The position numbers and the translations under genes are program-made. From assembly GCF_040833975.1 (NCBI RefSeq), contig NZ_CP162130.1, forward strand, positions 3,646,001-3,710,000: 64,000 bases of DNA, in the 5' to 3' direction. Position 1 is the stretch's first letter. The number at the start of each line of letters is the position of its first letter. Under the pieces are notes generated by a model. It worked only from the letters and a program-made list of their open reading frames with translations, was not told the DNA's origin and did not search any database. The DNA is from Leptospira sp. WS92.C1 (lineage in GTDB: Bacteria; Spirochaetota; Leptospiria; Leptospirales; Leptospiraceae). Positions 22,472 through 37,208 of this stretch are shown here, piece by piece.

Positions 22472-23896
22472 ATGTCCTTATATTCAAAAGTAAACAAATT
22501 GATTTTTTGCGCAATTCTCATCTCGACCACGGGTTGGGTTCTCAATGCGGAATCCGGCAAACTTAATTTTGGAAATACGGAACTTCCAAAACCGGTGGAT
22601 GCTCCGAATGCATCCGCATCGGATTCGAATTCTACCGAACCTTCGACCGAAAACAATTCCGGTGGTCCGAGCGCGGACGATCCCCGAAATCTTACGGAAG
22701 AATCGGACGGAGTTTCTTCCTATGAAAAACTAAAACGAAAAGATCTGACCGCCAAAGAAAGAGAGGAAATTTTATACGATCTTTCGCTCAAAAAAGGAAT
22801 TCTAACCGTTTTTCGCGCTGAAACGGAAAAACGTTATAAACTTTTGGATAAAATGGCTTTGACACATTCGATTCCGAGAGTCAGAGCCGCGGCAGTTTTA
22901 GCACTTGGAAGAATGGGACGATCAGGAGTAAAAACTCTGCATCATGTAGTTGAACGCGACGGTGAGGCGGTAAAACAAGCGGCCTATAAAGCGTTAGCCG
23001 ATATCGGCTCCCCGTCCTCTTTGGATTATTTTTTTAGGGGAATCAAATCCAACGATCCCGAAATTCAATTCGCTTCTTGGAGAGGAATGGGAAAAACAAA
23101 TGATCCCTCCGCAAGAGACGCGCTGCTTCGTCAGGGAATCCGTTCCACGCGTACGGAAATCGTAAAAGCATCTCTTTTAGGTCTTGCGGCGTTTCAAGTA
23201 AACGAAGACTTAAAACTTTTCAAAACGTATCTGGATTCGGAAGATCCGGAGTTGCAAAAAACCGCGATCGAAGCTTTTGGAATCCATAAAACAAGAGCTT
23301 CTTTGAAAATATTGGAACAAACCCTCGAAACAAAACCGGAACTCGTAAAAAACATCATCGAAGCGATCGGTCAAAACAAAAGTCTTTACGGCACTTATTC
23401 GTTTATTAGAATCTTGGAAAATTCCGCTTCCGACGAGTTGACTCAGAGAATCATAGCTCAACTTCATATGCGGAAAGCGTTTTATCAGTTCGGAACCGTA
23501 AATGTGGAAGGAGGTTTCGCGCAGGAAAATCCGTATCCGACTTCCCGCAAACTCAGAGCGTTGACAGCCGGAGAAGTTGGAAAAATTCTACAAAAAACGG
23601 ATCGAAGATTCATCCAAAAAGTCGGAGATAAATTTGTAGAAGATCATTATTTTCTGGTTTTGTTGGAATCCAAAAATCCGGAAAGTTACAATGAAACCGT
23701 AAAGTCTTGGGTATTCGGTCCTTATCTCAAACTCAGAACCGTCAACGCTCCTCCAAAAGAGAAAAAAAGAAAAGGAAAGAAATTTAAAAAAACAAACGAT
23801 ACGCCCGCGTCTGACATGGAGGAAACCGATTCTGCAAATCCGACGAACAGCGAACAAACTCCGTCGTCTGAAAACGGTCCTCCTTTAGAGAATTGA
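22472..23896 (+). CDS. exported HEAT-repeat protein
   Basis: A 474-residue protein with a signal peptide (about 1-26, ending LNA-ES), then a low-complexity Ser/Asn/Pro stretch, and HEAT/PBS-type helical repeats from about residue 125 to 290 (for example [32 protein letters not shown] and [20 protein letters not shown]). The C-terminus is Lys-rich, then acidic. These repeats serve protein binding; the likely location is periplasm or outer surface. GAAGG stands 6 bp before the ATG. It is convergent with the response-regulator gene, overlapping by 12 bp. No enzyme motif seen. Confidence 0.78.
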   Translation: MSLYSKVNKLIFCAILISTTGWVLNAESGKLNFGNTELPKPVDAPNASASDSNSTEPSTENNSGGPSADDPRNLTEESDGVSSYEKLKRKDLTAKEREEILYDLSLKKGILTVFRAETEKRYKLLDKMALTHSIPRVRAAAVLALGRMGRSGVKTLHHVVERDGEAVKQAAYKALADIGSPSSLDYFFRGIKSNDPEIQFASWRGMGKTNDPSARDALLRQGIRSTRTEIVKASLLGLAAFQVNEDLKLFKTYLDSEDPELQKTAIEAFGIHKTRASLKILEQTLETKPELVKNIIEAIGQNKSLYGTYSFIRILENSASDELTQRIIAQLHMRKAFYQFGTVNVEGGFAQENPYPTSRKLRALTAGEVGKILQKTDRRFIQKVGDKFVEDHYFLVLLESKNPESYNETVKSWVFGPYLKLRTVNAPPKEKKRKGKKFKKTNDTPASDMEETDSANPTNSEQTPSSENGPPLEN

Positions 23897-24294
23897 TTCG
23901 TAAGAGATTTTCTTTTTGAGAGAAGTCGGCTGGAAAACTACCGTTCCGGCTTTTAACGGAACTTTCGGAACCATCCATCCGATTCCCGCAAACCAGGGAA
24001 GAACGGACGAGGAAATCGACATCACACCGGGAAAATCAAAGCCGGTGGTTGCGATGATCTTATTTCCCTGATACCCATCCTTGTGAATGTTTCGGATCAT
24101 CCAAAGACCTGAAGTTTGAGTTTCCATCGTGATGTCAGTTACAATCGTATGAAACCGATTCTTATCCTGAGAATAAAATTTCCAACCTTCCACGGCGTCC
24201 ACGGCCCTTACGGTTTCAAATCCTTTTTTTTCAAACCAAATCTTTAAATTGTTTGCGTAGCGATCGTTGTCGTCTACGATCAAAACGATCTTCT

Positions 24295-24298
<4 letters not shown>
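23885..24298 (-). CDS. single-domain response regulator (REC)
   Basis: CheY-like receiver protein of 137 aa with no output domain. Acidic pocket D9-D10, phospho-acceptor D55 in IVTDITME, T84 in IIATTG and K112 in VPKVP complete the receiver site. The region after strand 4 has an insertion ([19 protein letters not shown]) that is longer than in CheY. Its ATG overlaps the ABC-exporter stop (ATGA), so it is the last gene of the acd-trpE-trpG-ABC operon. No histidine kinase is nearby; output partner unknown. Confidence 0.83.
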
Positions 24299-29508
<5,210 letters not shown>

Positions 29509-29888
29509 TAGCCGGTGAAAGCGTCCGGTACAGCCTCGAAATCGGTATTGGAACCTGGAGTTAAGAGCTCTGTATGCAGGATTCGAAGGGAATCCTTTAC
29601 CGTCAAGAAGGTACGAAAGACTGAAACGTTTCTAACGGTTTTTCAAGTCCGATTCCACCCGACCGCGGAAGAATTTTACATTCTAAGAAAGAAAAAAAAC
29701 CTTTTTGAATCTTCCGATTCTTTCCCTGAACTCTAACATTTTTCAAGAGAAGAATCCATTTGGTTTTTTAAATAAGAAGGAAAAAAACGGAAAAAACAAG
29801 CCCAAGCATAAATTTGCATGTTTTTCCAAGACTCAAAAAATCGAACGTGTTATGCTTTCTCCACAAGGACAGAACCAAGGAGTTAGGA

Positions 29889-30359
29889 ATGGATGTTTCC
29901 GAATTATTGTATCATAACGTACCGGGAGCAATCTTCACTTTAAAGGAAAATTGCAGTCTGATAGAACAGGCTCAGAATCTAATCGATCAATGTCATCCAG
30001 GAGCGACAAATATGAAGGTGCTCAACGTGACCTCGGAAATTTCGGAAGCGGATATTCCCTATGCACAAATCAATCGTGCGTTACACGGCTTTATGCACGG
30101 CGGTTGTCTATTTAGCGTCGGCGATACGCTTACTTCGATTATGGCGTTCTTCCATGTGGAAAACGAAAAAGAACGAACGTTTACGATGGATGCCTCCATC
30201 CGTTATCTTCGCCCGATCCGAAAAGATACGGTACGCGCAAAGGCTCGTCTTGTTCAAAAAAACGGAAAGTTGCTCGAATATGTTTGTGATTTTTTTAACG
30301 AAGAAAACAAACGTTCCGCTCAGGCAAAATATAGATATGCAATCGCGGAACCACGTTGA
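29889..30359 (+). CDS. PaaI-type hotdog-fold thioesterase
   Basis: A 156-residue hotdog-fold protein, probably an acyl-CoA thioesterase. The central helix and loop NRALHGFMHGGCLFSVGDTL correspond to the HGG-containing active-site segment of the PaaI/4HBT group, followed by the strand TMDASIRYLRPIRKDTVRAKARL. The start is the ATG at 29889, 6 bases after AAGGAG (29877-29882); an in-frame ATG at 29814 has no such site. The 450-bp stretch before it (29437-29888) shows no gene. Substrate unknown. Confidence 0.83.
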   Translation: MDVSELLYHNVPGAIFTLKENCSLIEQAQNLIDQCHPGATNMKVLNVTSEISEADIPYAQINRALHGFMHGGCLFSVGDTLTSIMAFFHVENEKERTFTMDASIRYLRPIRKDTVRAKARLVQKNGKLLEYVCDFFNEENKRSAQAKYRYAIAEPR

Positions 30360-30439
30360 TTGCGGAATATTCTTTAAATCGTTTTTTGGAGGATCGAGAT
30401 TTCTATTGCATTTGATTTACCTCCCGATATCATAAATGA

Positions 30440-31237
30440 ATGCAAAACGTAATTTGTGCGCTCCAAGGCGCCGTCTTATTCGTAGGAAAATTACCGGATC
30501 TTGCCTTTCATTCAACGGTAACTCCCGCAGCGATTGCGGGACTCGATACAGATATCAAAAAACGAATCAAGGGAAGTTCCCAATGGATGACCGCACGTTG
30601 TTTTGTATTTGATGGAACGTTAAATCACGAAACCGTATTGAACGGAACGGTCGGTATCCTGTTTGCAGATCCCGGCAGCGAAATCGGAGAACTGCTGACA
30701 AAAGAAGCCGGACCGGAACGACTCGCGAAAAATCCTTCTTGGACCGGAGATTTAATTTCTACGTGTTGGGAAATCCTCAAAACAAAACCGGAGTCATATC
30801 CGGCAATTTTTGGGAAAACCTTTCCTTTCAATCGACTCTCTCCGACTAAAAACATTCTCGACGACAACCGCCTAATCTATGTTTTGCGACAACTCATCGA
30901 CAATCCTGAAGAAACGGTTAACGTGGAGAAACTCTCGGATGCGATCGGAATGTCGTCATCCTGGTTGCAGCACGAGTTTAAAAACGCCGTGGGTCTGCCG
31001 CTACGAGCGTTTCGAAAGTGGTTTCGGATCAAAACGGCGGTGATTTTTTTACAACAAGGGGCTACGATGGCGGACTCTGCGATTGCAGCAGGGTTTTATG
31101 ATCAAGCGCACTTTACAAACGTATTTCGAGAGATCTTCGGCATTTCCCCTTCCTTAGTCTTTAGCAAAGGGGAACCGATCCACTGGTATGTTCAAAACGA
31201 ACAAATCGAGAAAATGTTGATATCACTTGAAAAGTAG
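30440..31237 (+). CDS. AraC family transcriptional regulator
   Basis: A 265-residue regulator with a C-terminal AraC/XylS double helix-turn-helix (about 160-250): NVEKLSDAIGMSSSWLQHEF, then TMADSAIAAGFYDQAHFTNVFREIFGISPS. The N-terminal domain (1-150) has no recognised ligand fold. An in-frame stop lies directly before the ATG at 30440, so the start cannot be further upstream, although no strong ribosome-binding site is seen. Target genes unknown; neighbours are a thioesterase and a convergent VWA lipoprotein. Confidence 0.85.
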   Translation: MQNVICALQGAVLFVGKLPDLAFHSTVTPAAIAGLDTDIKKRIKGSSQWMTARCFVFDGTLNHETVLNGTVGILFADPGSEIGELLTKEAGPERLAKNPSWTGDLISTCWEILKTKPESYPAIFGKTFPFNRLSPTKNILDDNRLIYVLRQLIDNPEETVNVEKLSDAIGMSSSWLQHEFKNAVGLPLRAFRKWFRIKTAVIFLQQGATMADSAIAAGFYDQAHFTNVFREIFGISPSLVFSKGEPIHWYVQNEQIEKMLISLEK

Positions 31238-31266
31238 AATGGAAAAACAAACTCCGCGATTTACTC

Positions 31267-31297
31267 AACAATCTAAAAAAGGATTTTTTAGATTGTT
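31267..31297. terminator. bidirectional terminator hairpin
   Basis: Perfect 14-bp stem (31267-31280 with 31284-31297) and a 3-base loop GGA, with an A-run on one arm and a T-run on the other. It sits between the convergent AraC and VWA genes and can serve both strands. Confidence 0.7.
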
Positions 31298-31358
31298 TCA
31301 GAACGATTTTGAATTTTTCGAAAATCTATTTTAAAACGGACTTCAAATCTTCCTCTAA

Positions 31359-32921
31359 TTAGTTTTCCGATTCCACCAGAACCAAAAACAATTCCGCGAT
31401 GATCGTCCAAGGACCGGGAATTACTTTTCCGGTAAGAGAAACGCCTAACCTCACAAAATCCCAAAGGCTTTTTTTGTCCTTCTTCGAAGATTCCGATTTA
31501 GGATCGGATAAATTTCCGAAGCCAATCCTAGATTGTAGAATATTCTGAACCTTACCGAGAGTCTCAATTTCCTGATCGATAGAATGTATTTTATCGATCT
31601 CTGCAAGGACTCTATTGTTATTGATCTGTAAATTCACGAGATCGAGTGCGTCTTGATATCGATTTGCTTCCGCGAGCTTACCAATCTCAATCAAAGAAAT
31701 CGCGTTCGAAAAGATCACGCTGTTTCGTGCAACGTTTTGATTTACTTTTAAATTTGACGATTGTATTTCCTTACTTAAAATCGCCGAGATCGTTTGCGAA
31801 CGATTTGTTTTTATATGAGAATAAGTCAATTGAGCCGAGATCGGATTATACGATCCTTGATTTCCTGAAACCTCGAGAACGATAATTCTCCAGTCGTTTG
31901 CGTTTAATTCCCCTAAATTCAAAACTATTTTTTCAAACGAAATCGGAGTGTTTTCAGGGGCTCCGTATATTTTTAGAATCTTATAACCTGGATTGGGAAC
32001 GATATTCAAAGTAATTTTTTTTGCGATCGGAATCACGAGGGTTTCAAAATCGTCTCTGATGATTTTAGTAAGGGTTTTCGCGCTATCCGCAAAGTAATAA
32101 TGACCTCGACCGTTTTCCGCCAAGGTTCTCAGTAAAGATTGGTTGACGTCATAACCGAGTCCGATCGTAGAAATTCTGGAACCTTCCAGATACTGAACCT
32201 TTGCTTTGGCGGCGATCTCCTTCGGAGTCAAAACTCCCACATTCGAGATTCCGTCGGTTAACAAAATCAATCTTTTTGTGGACAAAGGAGCGAATTTTGT
32301 CATCTCGGAATAACCTAAAATCAAACCTGCTTCGATATTGGTTCCCGCGACCACACGAATCTCTTTCACTTTTGAAATGATCTTAGGTCTGGAATCGGAA
32401 TCGATTTTTTGAGGAGGAATCAAAGTAGTCGCATTGTCACTAAAGAGAACGAGTGAAAATTCATCGCCCGTTTTCATCTCCATGAGAAAATTGATCAACG
32501 CGGTCTTGCTATCCTCCAACTTACTTCCTTGATTCATCGAACCGCTGACATCTAAAACAAAACAAAGCGCCTTTATATCTTTGGATTCTTCCGCGTTTGG
32601 AAAACGGGTTTTGACGGCGATTTGAATTAGATTTTTATTTTCTTTCGAAATTGTTTTTTTTGCAAAGGAATGAACCTGAAGAGTGAGATCCTGTTTTTCA
32701 GGCACCATAATTTCATCCTGTGGAAACGCGTTGATGTACTCGTTTACCTTCAGATGTCGATGAAAGTTCAGATCGCCGTATTCGATCTGTTTCTGCGAAT
32801 AATAGTACGAGGAAGTATTGGAACTGCAATTTTGAAAAAGTCCCAAGAATCCGAAAAAGAAAAGAATAGAAAGAATTCCGATCCGAATCCGAGAAAAACG
32901 AAACTGTATTTTTAAATCCAT
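31359..32921 (-). CDS. VWA-domain lipoprotein
   Basis: Lipoprotein of 520 aa: a basic N-terminus, hydrophobic stretch and lipobox FLGLFQNC (lipidated Cys about residue 32), as in spirochaetal lipoproteins. The von Willebrand A domain (about 135-300) has an intact metal-ion-dependent adhesion site: DVSGSMNQGS, then T in VAGTNIEAGL and D in LLTDGISNVGV. A beta-rich region and a C-terminal helical part with short hydrophobic end follow. Likely binds protein ligands at the membrane or surface; whether it is surface-exposed cannot be told. Monocistronic and convergent with the AraC gene. Confidence 0.85.
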   Translation of the reverse strand: MDLKIQFRFSRIRIGILSILFFFGFLGLFQNCSSNTSSYYYSQKQIEYGDLNFHRHLKVNEYINAFPQDEIMVPEKQDLTLQVHSFAKKTISKENKNLIQIAVKTRFPNAEESKDIKALCFVLDVSGSMNQGSKLEDSKTALINFLMEMKTGDEFSLVLFSDNATTLIPPQKIDSDSRPKIISKVKEIRVVAGTNIEAGLILGYSEMTKFAPLSTKRLILLTDGISNVGVLTPKEIAAKAKVQYLEGSRISTIGLGYDVNQSLLRTLAENGRGHYYFADSAKTLTKIIRDDFETLVIPIAKKITLNIVPNPGYKILKIYGAPENTPISFEKIVLNLGELNANDWRIIVLEVSGNQGSYNPISAQLTYSHIKTNRSQTISAILSKEIQSSNLKVNQNVARNSVIFSNAISLIEIGKLAEANRYQDALDLVNLQINNNRVLAEIDKIHSIDQEIETLGKVQNILQSRIGFGNLSDPKSESSKKDKKSLWDFVRLGVSLTGKVIPGPWTIIAELFLVLVESEN

Positions 32922-33066
32922 CTCTCGACCTTGCCATCTAGTTTTTTAAAATCAAAAGATGCCTTTTTTAACTTTTCGCAAACCCTTTTTAGAATCAGAT
33001 CGACTTATTTTAAAATCCGAAGAACAACCGCTCTTCAAGCCAAACTTTTTCCATTGTGATAAAACA

Positions 33067-33094
33067 AAAAAGCCCGAACAACCTCGGGCTTTTT
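33067..33094. terminator. rho-independent terminator (bidirectional)
   Basis: Stem AAAAAGCCCGA/TCGGGCTTTTT (11 bp) with loop ACAACC, T-rich on both strands. It lies 32 bp after the thiolase stop on the minus strand. Confidence 0.85.
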
Positions 33095-33125
33095 GAAACT
33101 ACAAAATGGAGAATTCCGATTCCAG

Positions 33126-34307
33126 TTAAACTTCCGGATTTTCCAAAACAAGAGCGATCCCTTGACCACCACCGATACAAAGAGAAGCGACTCCATATTT
33201 CGCCTTTCTTCTTCTGAGTTCGTATGCAAGAGTGATTGTAACTCTTGCACCCGAAGCTCCCAGCGGATGTCCGATCGCAACCGCGCCGCCGTTTACGTTT
33301 GTAATAGAAGGATCGAGCCCGAGTTCTTTTTGAACCGCAAGATACTGAGCGGCAAAGGCTTCGTTCACTTCCACAAGACTCATGTCCGAAAGTTTCAGAC
33401 CCGCTTTTTTCAGAGCTGCAGGAATCGCAAGTGCAGGCCCGATTCCCATCTTTGCAGGATCACAACCCACGTGGCCGTATCCTCGAATGATCGCGAGAGG
33501 TTTTTTACCGATCTTTTTTGCATACGAAGCGGAAGCGACGATCGCAGCAGCTCCTCCGTCGTTCAGACCCGAAGCATTTCCAGCCGTCACGGTTCCACCG
33601 TCACGGAAAACGGCTTTTAATGTACCGAGTTTTTCGGCGCCCGCAGCTCCTTTAATAAATTCATCTTTTTCTAATGTAATCGGTTTTTTGCCGCCGATCG
33701 TTACAGAAAAAATTTCCTCTTTTAGTCTTCCTTCCGCGGTTGCCTTTTCGGCACGAGTCTGAGAAGTAGCGGCCCATTCGTCCTGCTCTTGTCTGGAAAT
33801 TTTGTATTGATCCGCGAGATTTTCAGCGGTCTGGCCCATGATCAAACCCACATACTGATCGGTAAGTCCTTGTTCGAGAGTATCTTCAAATTCCGCTGAG
33901 CCGTAACGAACTCCCCAACGAGCGTTTCGCACAACGTAAGGAGCGTTGCTCATCGATTCCACACCGCCAGCGAGAACGGCGTCCGCGTCTCCTAGATAGA
34001 TTTTTTTCGCAGCTTGAATGATCGCTTCCATACCGGAACCACAAAGACGATTGAGAGTCAGTGCGGGTATCCCTAAAGGAAGTCCCGTTTTCAAACCGAT
34101 ATGACGTGCGAGATAAATCGCCTCTTTGCCGGTCGGAATCACGTTTCCAAAGATGGATTCTCCGATTGCCTCCGGTGAAACCCCCGTTTTTTCCAAGATT
34201 GCCTTAGAAACCAAAACTCCTAAGTCCACCGCACTGAGGTCTTTGAGAGTTCCTCCAAAATTACCGAAAGGGGTTCTGATCCCATCCAGGATGACTGCTT
34301 CTTCCAT
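33126..34307 (-). CDS. thiolase (acetyl-CoA C-acyltransferase)
   Basis: Thiolase of 393 aa, condensing or cleaving acyl-CoA and acetyl-CoA. Nucleophile C89 in [12 protein letters not shown]347 in [12 protein letters not shown] and C377 in SLCIGGGQG form the full active site. Length and motifs fit both biosynthetic acetoacetyl-CoA thiolases and degradative ketoacyl-CoA thiolases; the sequence does not separate them. It is followed by a strong terminator. The acetoacetate-decarboxylase-like gene lies upstream on the same strand, about 60 bp away. Confidence 0.93.
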   Translation of the reverse strand: MEEAVILDGIRTPFGNFGGTLKDLSAVDLGVLVSKAILEKTGVSPEAIGESIFGNVIPTGKEAIYLARHIGLKTGLPLGIPALTLNRLCGSGMEAIIQAAKKIYLGDADAVLAGGVESMSNAPYVVRNARWGVRYGSAEFEDTLEQGLTDQYVGLIMGQTAENLADQYKISRQEQDEWAATSQTRAEKATAEGRLKEEIFSVTIGGKKPITLEKDEFIKGAAGAEKLGTLKAVFRDGGTVTAGNASGLNDGGAAAIVASASYAKKIGKKPLAIIRGYGHVGCDPAKMGIGPALAIPAALKKAGLKLSDMSLVEVNEAFAAQYLAVQKELGLDPSITNVNGGAVAIGHPLGASGARVTITLAYELRRRKAKYGVASLCIGGGQGIALVLENPEV

Positions 34308-34369
34308 GATTACTCCTAATTACTCTAATATTCTAATAATTGAATGCTTTTTCGATTTTCCAAAATACG

Positions 34370-35296
34370 TCAGTCGACCTTATCCGCTATGGGAAAAATC
34401 AATTCGAACGGATTGGAATGAACTCCCGTTTTAAAAACTCCGCCCTTAAGAACATCCGGAAACACGGCCTCATCGCTCCAGATTTCTCGGATGGAAGCGA
34501 TTCTACCCTTTCCTTTTCCGACAAATTGAGTCCGAAGATATCCTCTGGAAACTTTTTGCAAAAGAGAATAAGGAAGAATTTTTGTCGAAACCGGAAATGA
34601 AAATCCCTTTGTAGCGATCGTCGCTCTGAAAAATTCTTTTCCGTTTCGCAAAACGGAAATCTTTGTGAGATTACCGTCTTGGATCCAAATAAAGTCCGCT
34701 CTTTCTTTCGGAATCGCCCAATTGAGAATTCCCTCTTCCACCGATTTTTGACTGGAGACAAAAATTCTCGTGATTCTTTTATAAGTTCGATCTTTATATT
34801 TAAAGTTTCCGGGAATATAAAGAAGTTCGAAATAAGGGCCTACGTCGCTCGTAGAATAATTGACGAGCATAAGAGAGCCTAGACCGCCCGAGTATTGTTT
34901 CGAATCTTCGTCGGAAAAAAATCCCATTTCGCGGTTGTAATCCTTTTTTGCCCAGAGAGGAAATAAAAATCCTTCCCCATTCAGTTTCCAAGGTGCCGGA
35001 AAGTGTTTTCCTCTCGATTTGGAGGCAGATGTCACTTTCGATTTTTTGCCGGAGTTCCGACCTGCATTGCGATCCATAGAGAGCGATGCATTGAGTTTTC
35101 CATTGCGATCCATAGAGAGCGATGCATTGAGTTTTCCATTGCGATCCATAGAGAGCGATGCATTGAGTTTTCCAGTGCGATCGAGCGTGTGATTTTTTTC
35201 GAATTTCGGAGCAGAAACAACGTTTTTCTGAGATTTGGAGGTGGGAGATCCTACAGATTTCTTTTTTACTGTCTTTTTTGTCTTTTTTGCTACCAC
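34370..35296 (-). CDS. acetoacetate decarboxylase-like protein with N-terminal 12-residue repeats
   Basis: A 308-aa protein in two parts. The N-terminal about 95 residues are Lys-rich, with a 12-residue unit (consensus SMDRNGKLNASL) repeated about three times, encoded by a 36-bp DNA tandem repeat, then a basic linker. From about residue 97 the sequence resembles the acetoacetate-decarboxylase-like fold: GGLGSLMLVNYSTSDVGPYF, ELLYIPG, RITRIFVSSQKSVEEG and NWAIPKERADF. The catalytic lysine cannot be assigned with confidence, so enzyme activity is open. It lies upstream of thiolase; acetoacetyl metabolism is a tempting but unproven link. Confidence 0.68.
   Translation of the reverse strand: MVAKKTKKTVKKKSVGSPTSKSQKNVVSAPKFEKNHTLDRTGKLNASLSMDRNGKLNASLSMDRNGKLNASLSMDRNAGRNSGKKSKVTSASKSRGKHFPAPWKLNGEGFLFPLWAKKDYNREMGFFSDEDSKQYSGGLGSLMLVNYSTSDVGPYFELLYIPGNFKYKDRTYKRITRIFVSSQKSVEEGILNWAIPKERADFIWIQDGNLTKISVLRNGKEFFRATIATKGFSFPVSTKILPYSLLQKVSRGYLRTQFVGKGKGRIASIREIWSDEAVFPDVLKGGVFKTGVHSNPFELIFPIADKVD
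35065..35172. repeat. three perfect 36-bp tandem repeats inside a gene
   Basis: Copies at 35065-35100, 35101-35136 and 35137-35172 are identical, followed by a diverged partial copy from 35173. The unit is a multiple of three, so copy-number change would add or remove 12 residues without breaking the frame. There are no spacers, so it is not a CRISPR array. Confidence 0.95.
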
Positions 35297-35421
35297 CGCG
35301 ATGCCACCCGAGAAATGAGGAAAAACCTCGAATGGAGGCGATTTTACTCATTTTATCCTTTTTATCCAAATCCTCAAAAAAACCCATTTTTGGAAAGTAG
35401 GAATTCTTTTCGTTTTTCTCT

Positions 35422-35473
35422 TTACATAATTAACAGCGTTCGGTTAATTTGGCGTTAACGAACAACGTTCGTT
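35422..35473 (+). promoter_or_regulatory. candidate promoter and TetR-type operator of the desaturase gene
   Basis: A possible -35 TTTACA (35422-35427) and weak -10 TTAATT (35445-35450) with 17-bp spacing are followed by a perfect inverted repeat AACGAAC-AAC-GTTCGTT (35457-35473). A second CGTTCG lies in the spacer. The spacing suits repression by a TetR dimer, and a TetR gene lies directly downstream of the desaturase. Confidence 0.45.
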
Positions 35474-35498
35474 GAAAAGAAAGCCAGGGAGGCTCGGT

Positions 35499-36284
35499 AT
35501 GGTCCCTATTCTAATTTTATTTTTTGCACATTGGTTTGGTTCGATTTTTGTCCAAACCTTCTTTTTACACAGATATGCAGCTCATGCAATGTTCACAATG
35601 AATCCTTTCTGGGAAAAAACGTTTCATCTGCTCACGATGATTCTTCAAGGTCCGTCCTATTTGAACCCGTACGGATATGCGGTCCTACATAGGATGCACC
35701 ATTCTTATAGCGATACCGAAGAAGATCCGCATTCTCCTCATTTTTCCAAAAACGTGTTTGGTATGATGATCAAAACCAAACATATCTACGACGATTTCGC
35801 TTACGATCGAGTCGCCCCGAGGTCCGAGTTTACCCGGGACTTGATCCCACGTTGGAATGCGATCGATCTACTCGGCCAAAATTGGTGGTTTCGGATCGGT
35901 TTCGGTTCGCTTTACGCATTTTACTATATGGCCTTTGTTCCGGATGGACAGTGGAGCTGGTATTTGCTCCTGCCGATTCACTGGCTGATGGGGCCGATTC
36001 ACGGGGCGATCGTAAACTGGGGAGGACATAAATACGGATATAAAAATCATTCTAAAACTCAGGACGAGTCTAAGAATATGTTACCGATTGATATCCTGAC
36101 GATGGGAGAATTGTATCAGAACAATCATCACGGGCATCCAACCTCTCCAAACTTCGCATATAAATGGTGGGAAGTGGATTTTTGCTTTCAGATCATGAAG
36201 GGGTTGCATAAAGTTGGGATCATAAATATAAAACGAGACGTTTGGACTGCGAAAGGAAAAGTTCCGGTTTCCAAAGCAGCTTGA
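35499..36284 (+). CDS. membrane fatty-acid desaturase
   Basis: Di-iron acyl desaturase introducing a double bond into fatty acyl chains in the membrane. Three histidine boxes are present: HRYAAH, HRMHHSYSD and QNNHHGHP, with hydrophobic segments between them. The start is the ATG at 35499, with AGGGAGG (35486-35492) 6 bases upstream; a TTG 27 bp earlier is unsupported. Length 261 aa is on the short side for stearoyl-CoA-desaturase-like bacterial enzymes but all boxes are complete. A TetR regulator follows after 18 bp, and a palindrome lies just upstream, suggesting control by membrane lipid state. Confidence 0.88.
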   Translation: MVPILILFFAHWFGSIFVQTFFLHRYAAHAMFTMNPFWEKTFHLLTMILQGPSYLNPYGYAVLHRMHHSYSDTEEDPHSPHFSKNVFGMMIKTKHIYDDFAYDRVAPRSEFTRDLIPRWNAIDLLGQNWWFRIGFGSLYAFYYMAFVPDGQWSWYLLLPIHWLMGPIHGAIVNWGGHKYGYKNHSKTQDESKNMLPIDILTMGELYQNNHHGHPTSPNFAYKWWEVDFCFQIMKGLHKVGIINIKRDVWTAKGKVPVSKAA

Positions 36285-36302
36285 TAGAGATTAGAATCAA
36301 AG

Positions 36303-36917
36303 ATGACAACCGCAGTTCGACATAAAAGAAGATCCAGAAACAGCTTAAATCGAGAAAATATCGTTCAAGTTGCGATGGAAATTCTATTGGAAGAAGGAAT
36401 CGACGGCCTTTCGATGAGAAAGATCGCCGAAAAGTTGGACTGCAGCGTTGCCAGTCCCTATTCTCATTTTAAAAGTCAGGAAGAAATCATCCAAGTTCTC
36501 ATCGCGAAAGGCGAAACGGAACTCACCCAACTTCTCAGAAACGCACAAAGAAACGGAAACAATTCCTTTGAAAAGCTCGCGGGGATCGCAAGGGCTTATT
36601 GGGATTTTTCACTAAACAACAAGGAACTTCACAAAGTGATGTTCAACACCGTTCACGGTCATATGCACAGAAAAGCGTTTCCGAGTTTGCCTACCAGTTA
36701 TCGCGTATTTTTAGAAACCATCCGTAATGGATGTGTGACCCACGAATTCAAACTTTCCAAAAAAGAATACCCCGCTCTCGCGAGAATGATGTGGGCTTGG
36801 ATGTATGGTTTGATGGTATTAGATCTTACGAATATGCTCAAACGCAGACGCGGCGGAAAAGACGATCCGTTGGATGAAGGTTTTCTTTACTTTCGAAAAA
36901 TTCTCTTAGGGGAATGA
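36303..36917 (+). CDS. TetR family transcriptional regulator
   Basis: A 204-aa repressor with an N-terminal TetR helix-turn-helix (about 18-64: NIVQVAMEILLEEGIDGLSM, RKIAEKLDCSVASPYSHFKS) and an alpha-helical ligand domain of the WHG/TetR_C type. It lies 18 bp after the desaturase and probably shares its transcript. Autoregulation together with the desaturase through the AACGAAC-AAC-GTTCGTT palindrome is the simplest model (inference), comparable in layout to known desaturase/TetR pairs. Confidence 0.88.
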   Translation: MTTAVRHKRRSRNSLNRENIVQVAMEILLEEGIDGLSMRKIAEKLDCSVASPYSHFKSQEEIIQVLIAKGETELTQLLRNAQRNGNNSFEKLAGIARAYWDFSLNNKELHKVMFNTVHGHMHRKAFPSLPTSYRVFLETIRNGCVTHEFKLSKKEYPALARMMWAWMYGLMVLDLTNMLKRRRGGKDDPLDEGFLYFRKILLGE

Positions 36918-37050
36918 TCTAAGATCGGCTCAAAAACTTTGAACGGGGTCTTCGTAAAATCAATCTTCCCTTGCTCGATCCCATTCTGCCACAAACGCAG
37001 GAACTCCGCAGGTTATTAAAAGGCGGATTTTCCCGAGATTATTTGCTCTC

Positions 37051-37110
37051 GGACTTCAAGTCCGGGTCAACAAATTTTTCGAAAGAATTTACTTTGTCGG
37101 AACAATCGAT
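37051..37110. repeat. left 60-bp direct repeat flanking higBA
   Basis: Nearly identical to 37937-37995 (one 1-bp deletion and small changes around the centre of GGACTTCAAGTCC). It starts with the palindrome GGACTTCAAGTCC. The surrounding 36918-37208 holds no clear gene, only an open frame without a start. Confidence 0.8.
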
Positions 37111-37208
37111 TCAGAGCAAAAAATTTGATCTTTGATCTTCTAAATTCAATTGAAATCAAAAAAATCTAGAAACGTTTCGTTTTCAATTCAAAATTTATAT
37201 CGCTCACT

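Noticed and set aside
35065..35172. CRISPR-like regular 36-bp repeats
   Set aside because: Copies are directly adjacent with no spacers and are translated in frame as a 12-residue repeat; no cas genes are present.
36918..37110. Open frame encoding a helical segment (RLKNFERGLRKINLPLLDPI and on)
   Set aside because: It has no start codon after the preceding stop and runs into the dispersed repeat; it could be a gene remnant but cannot be supported.
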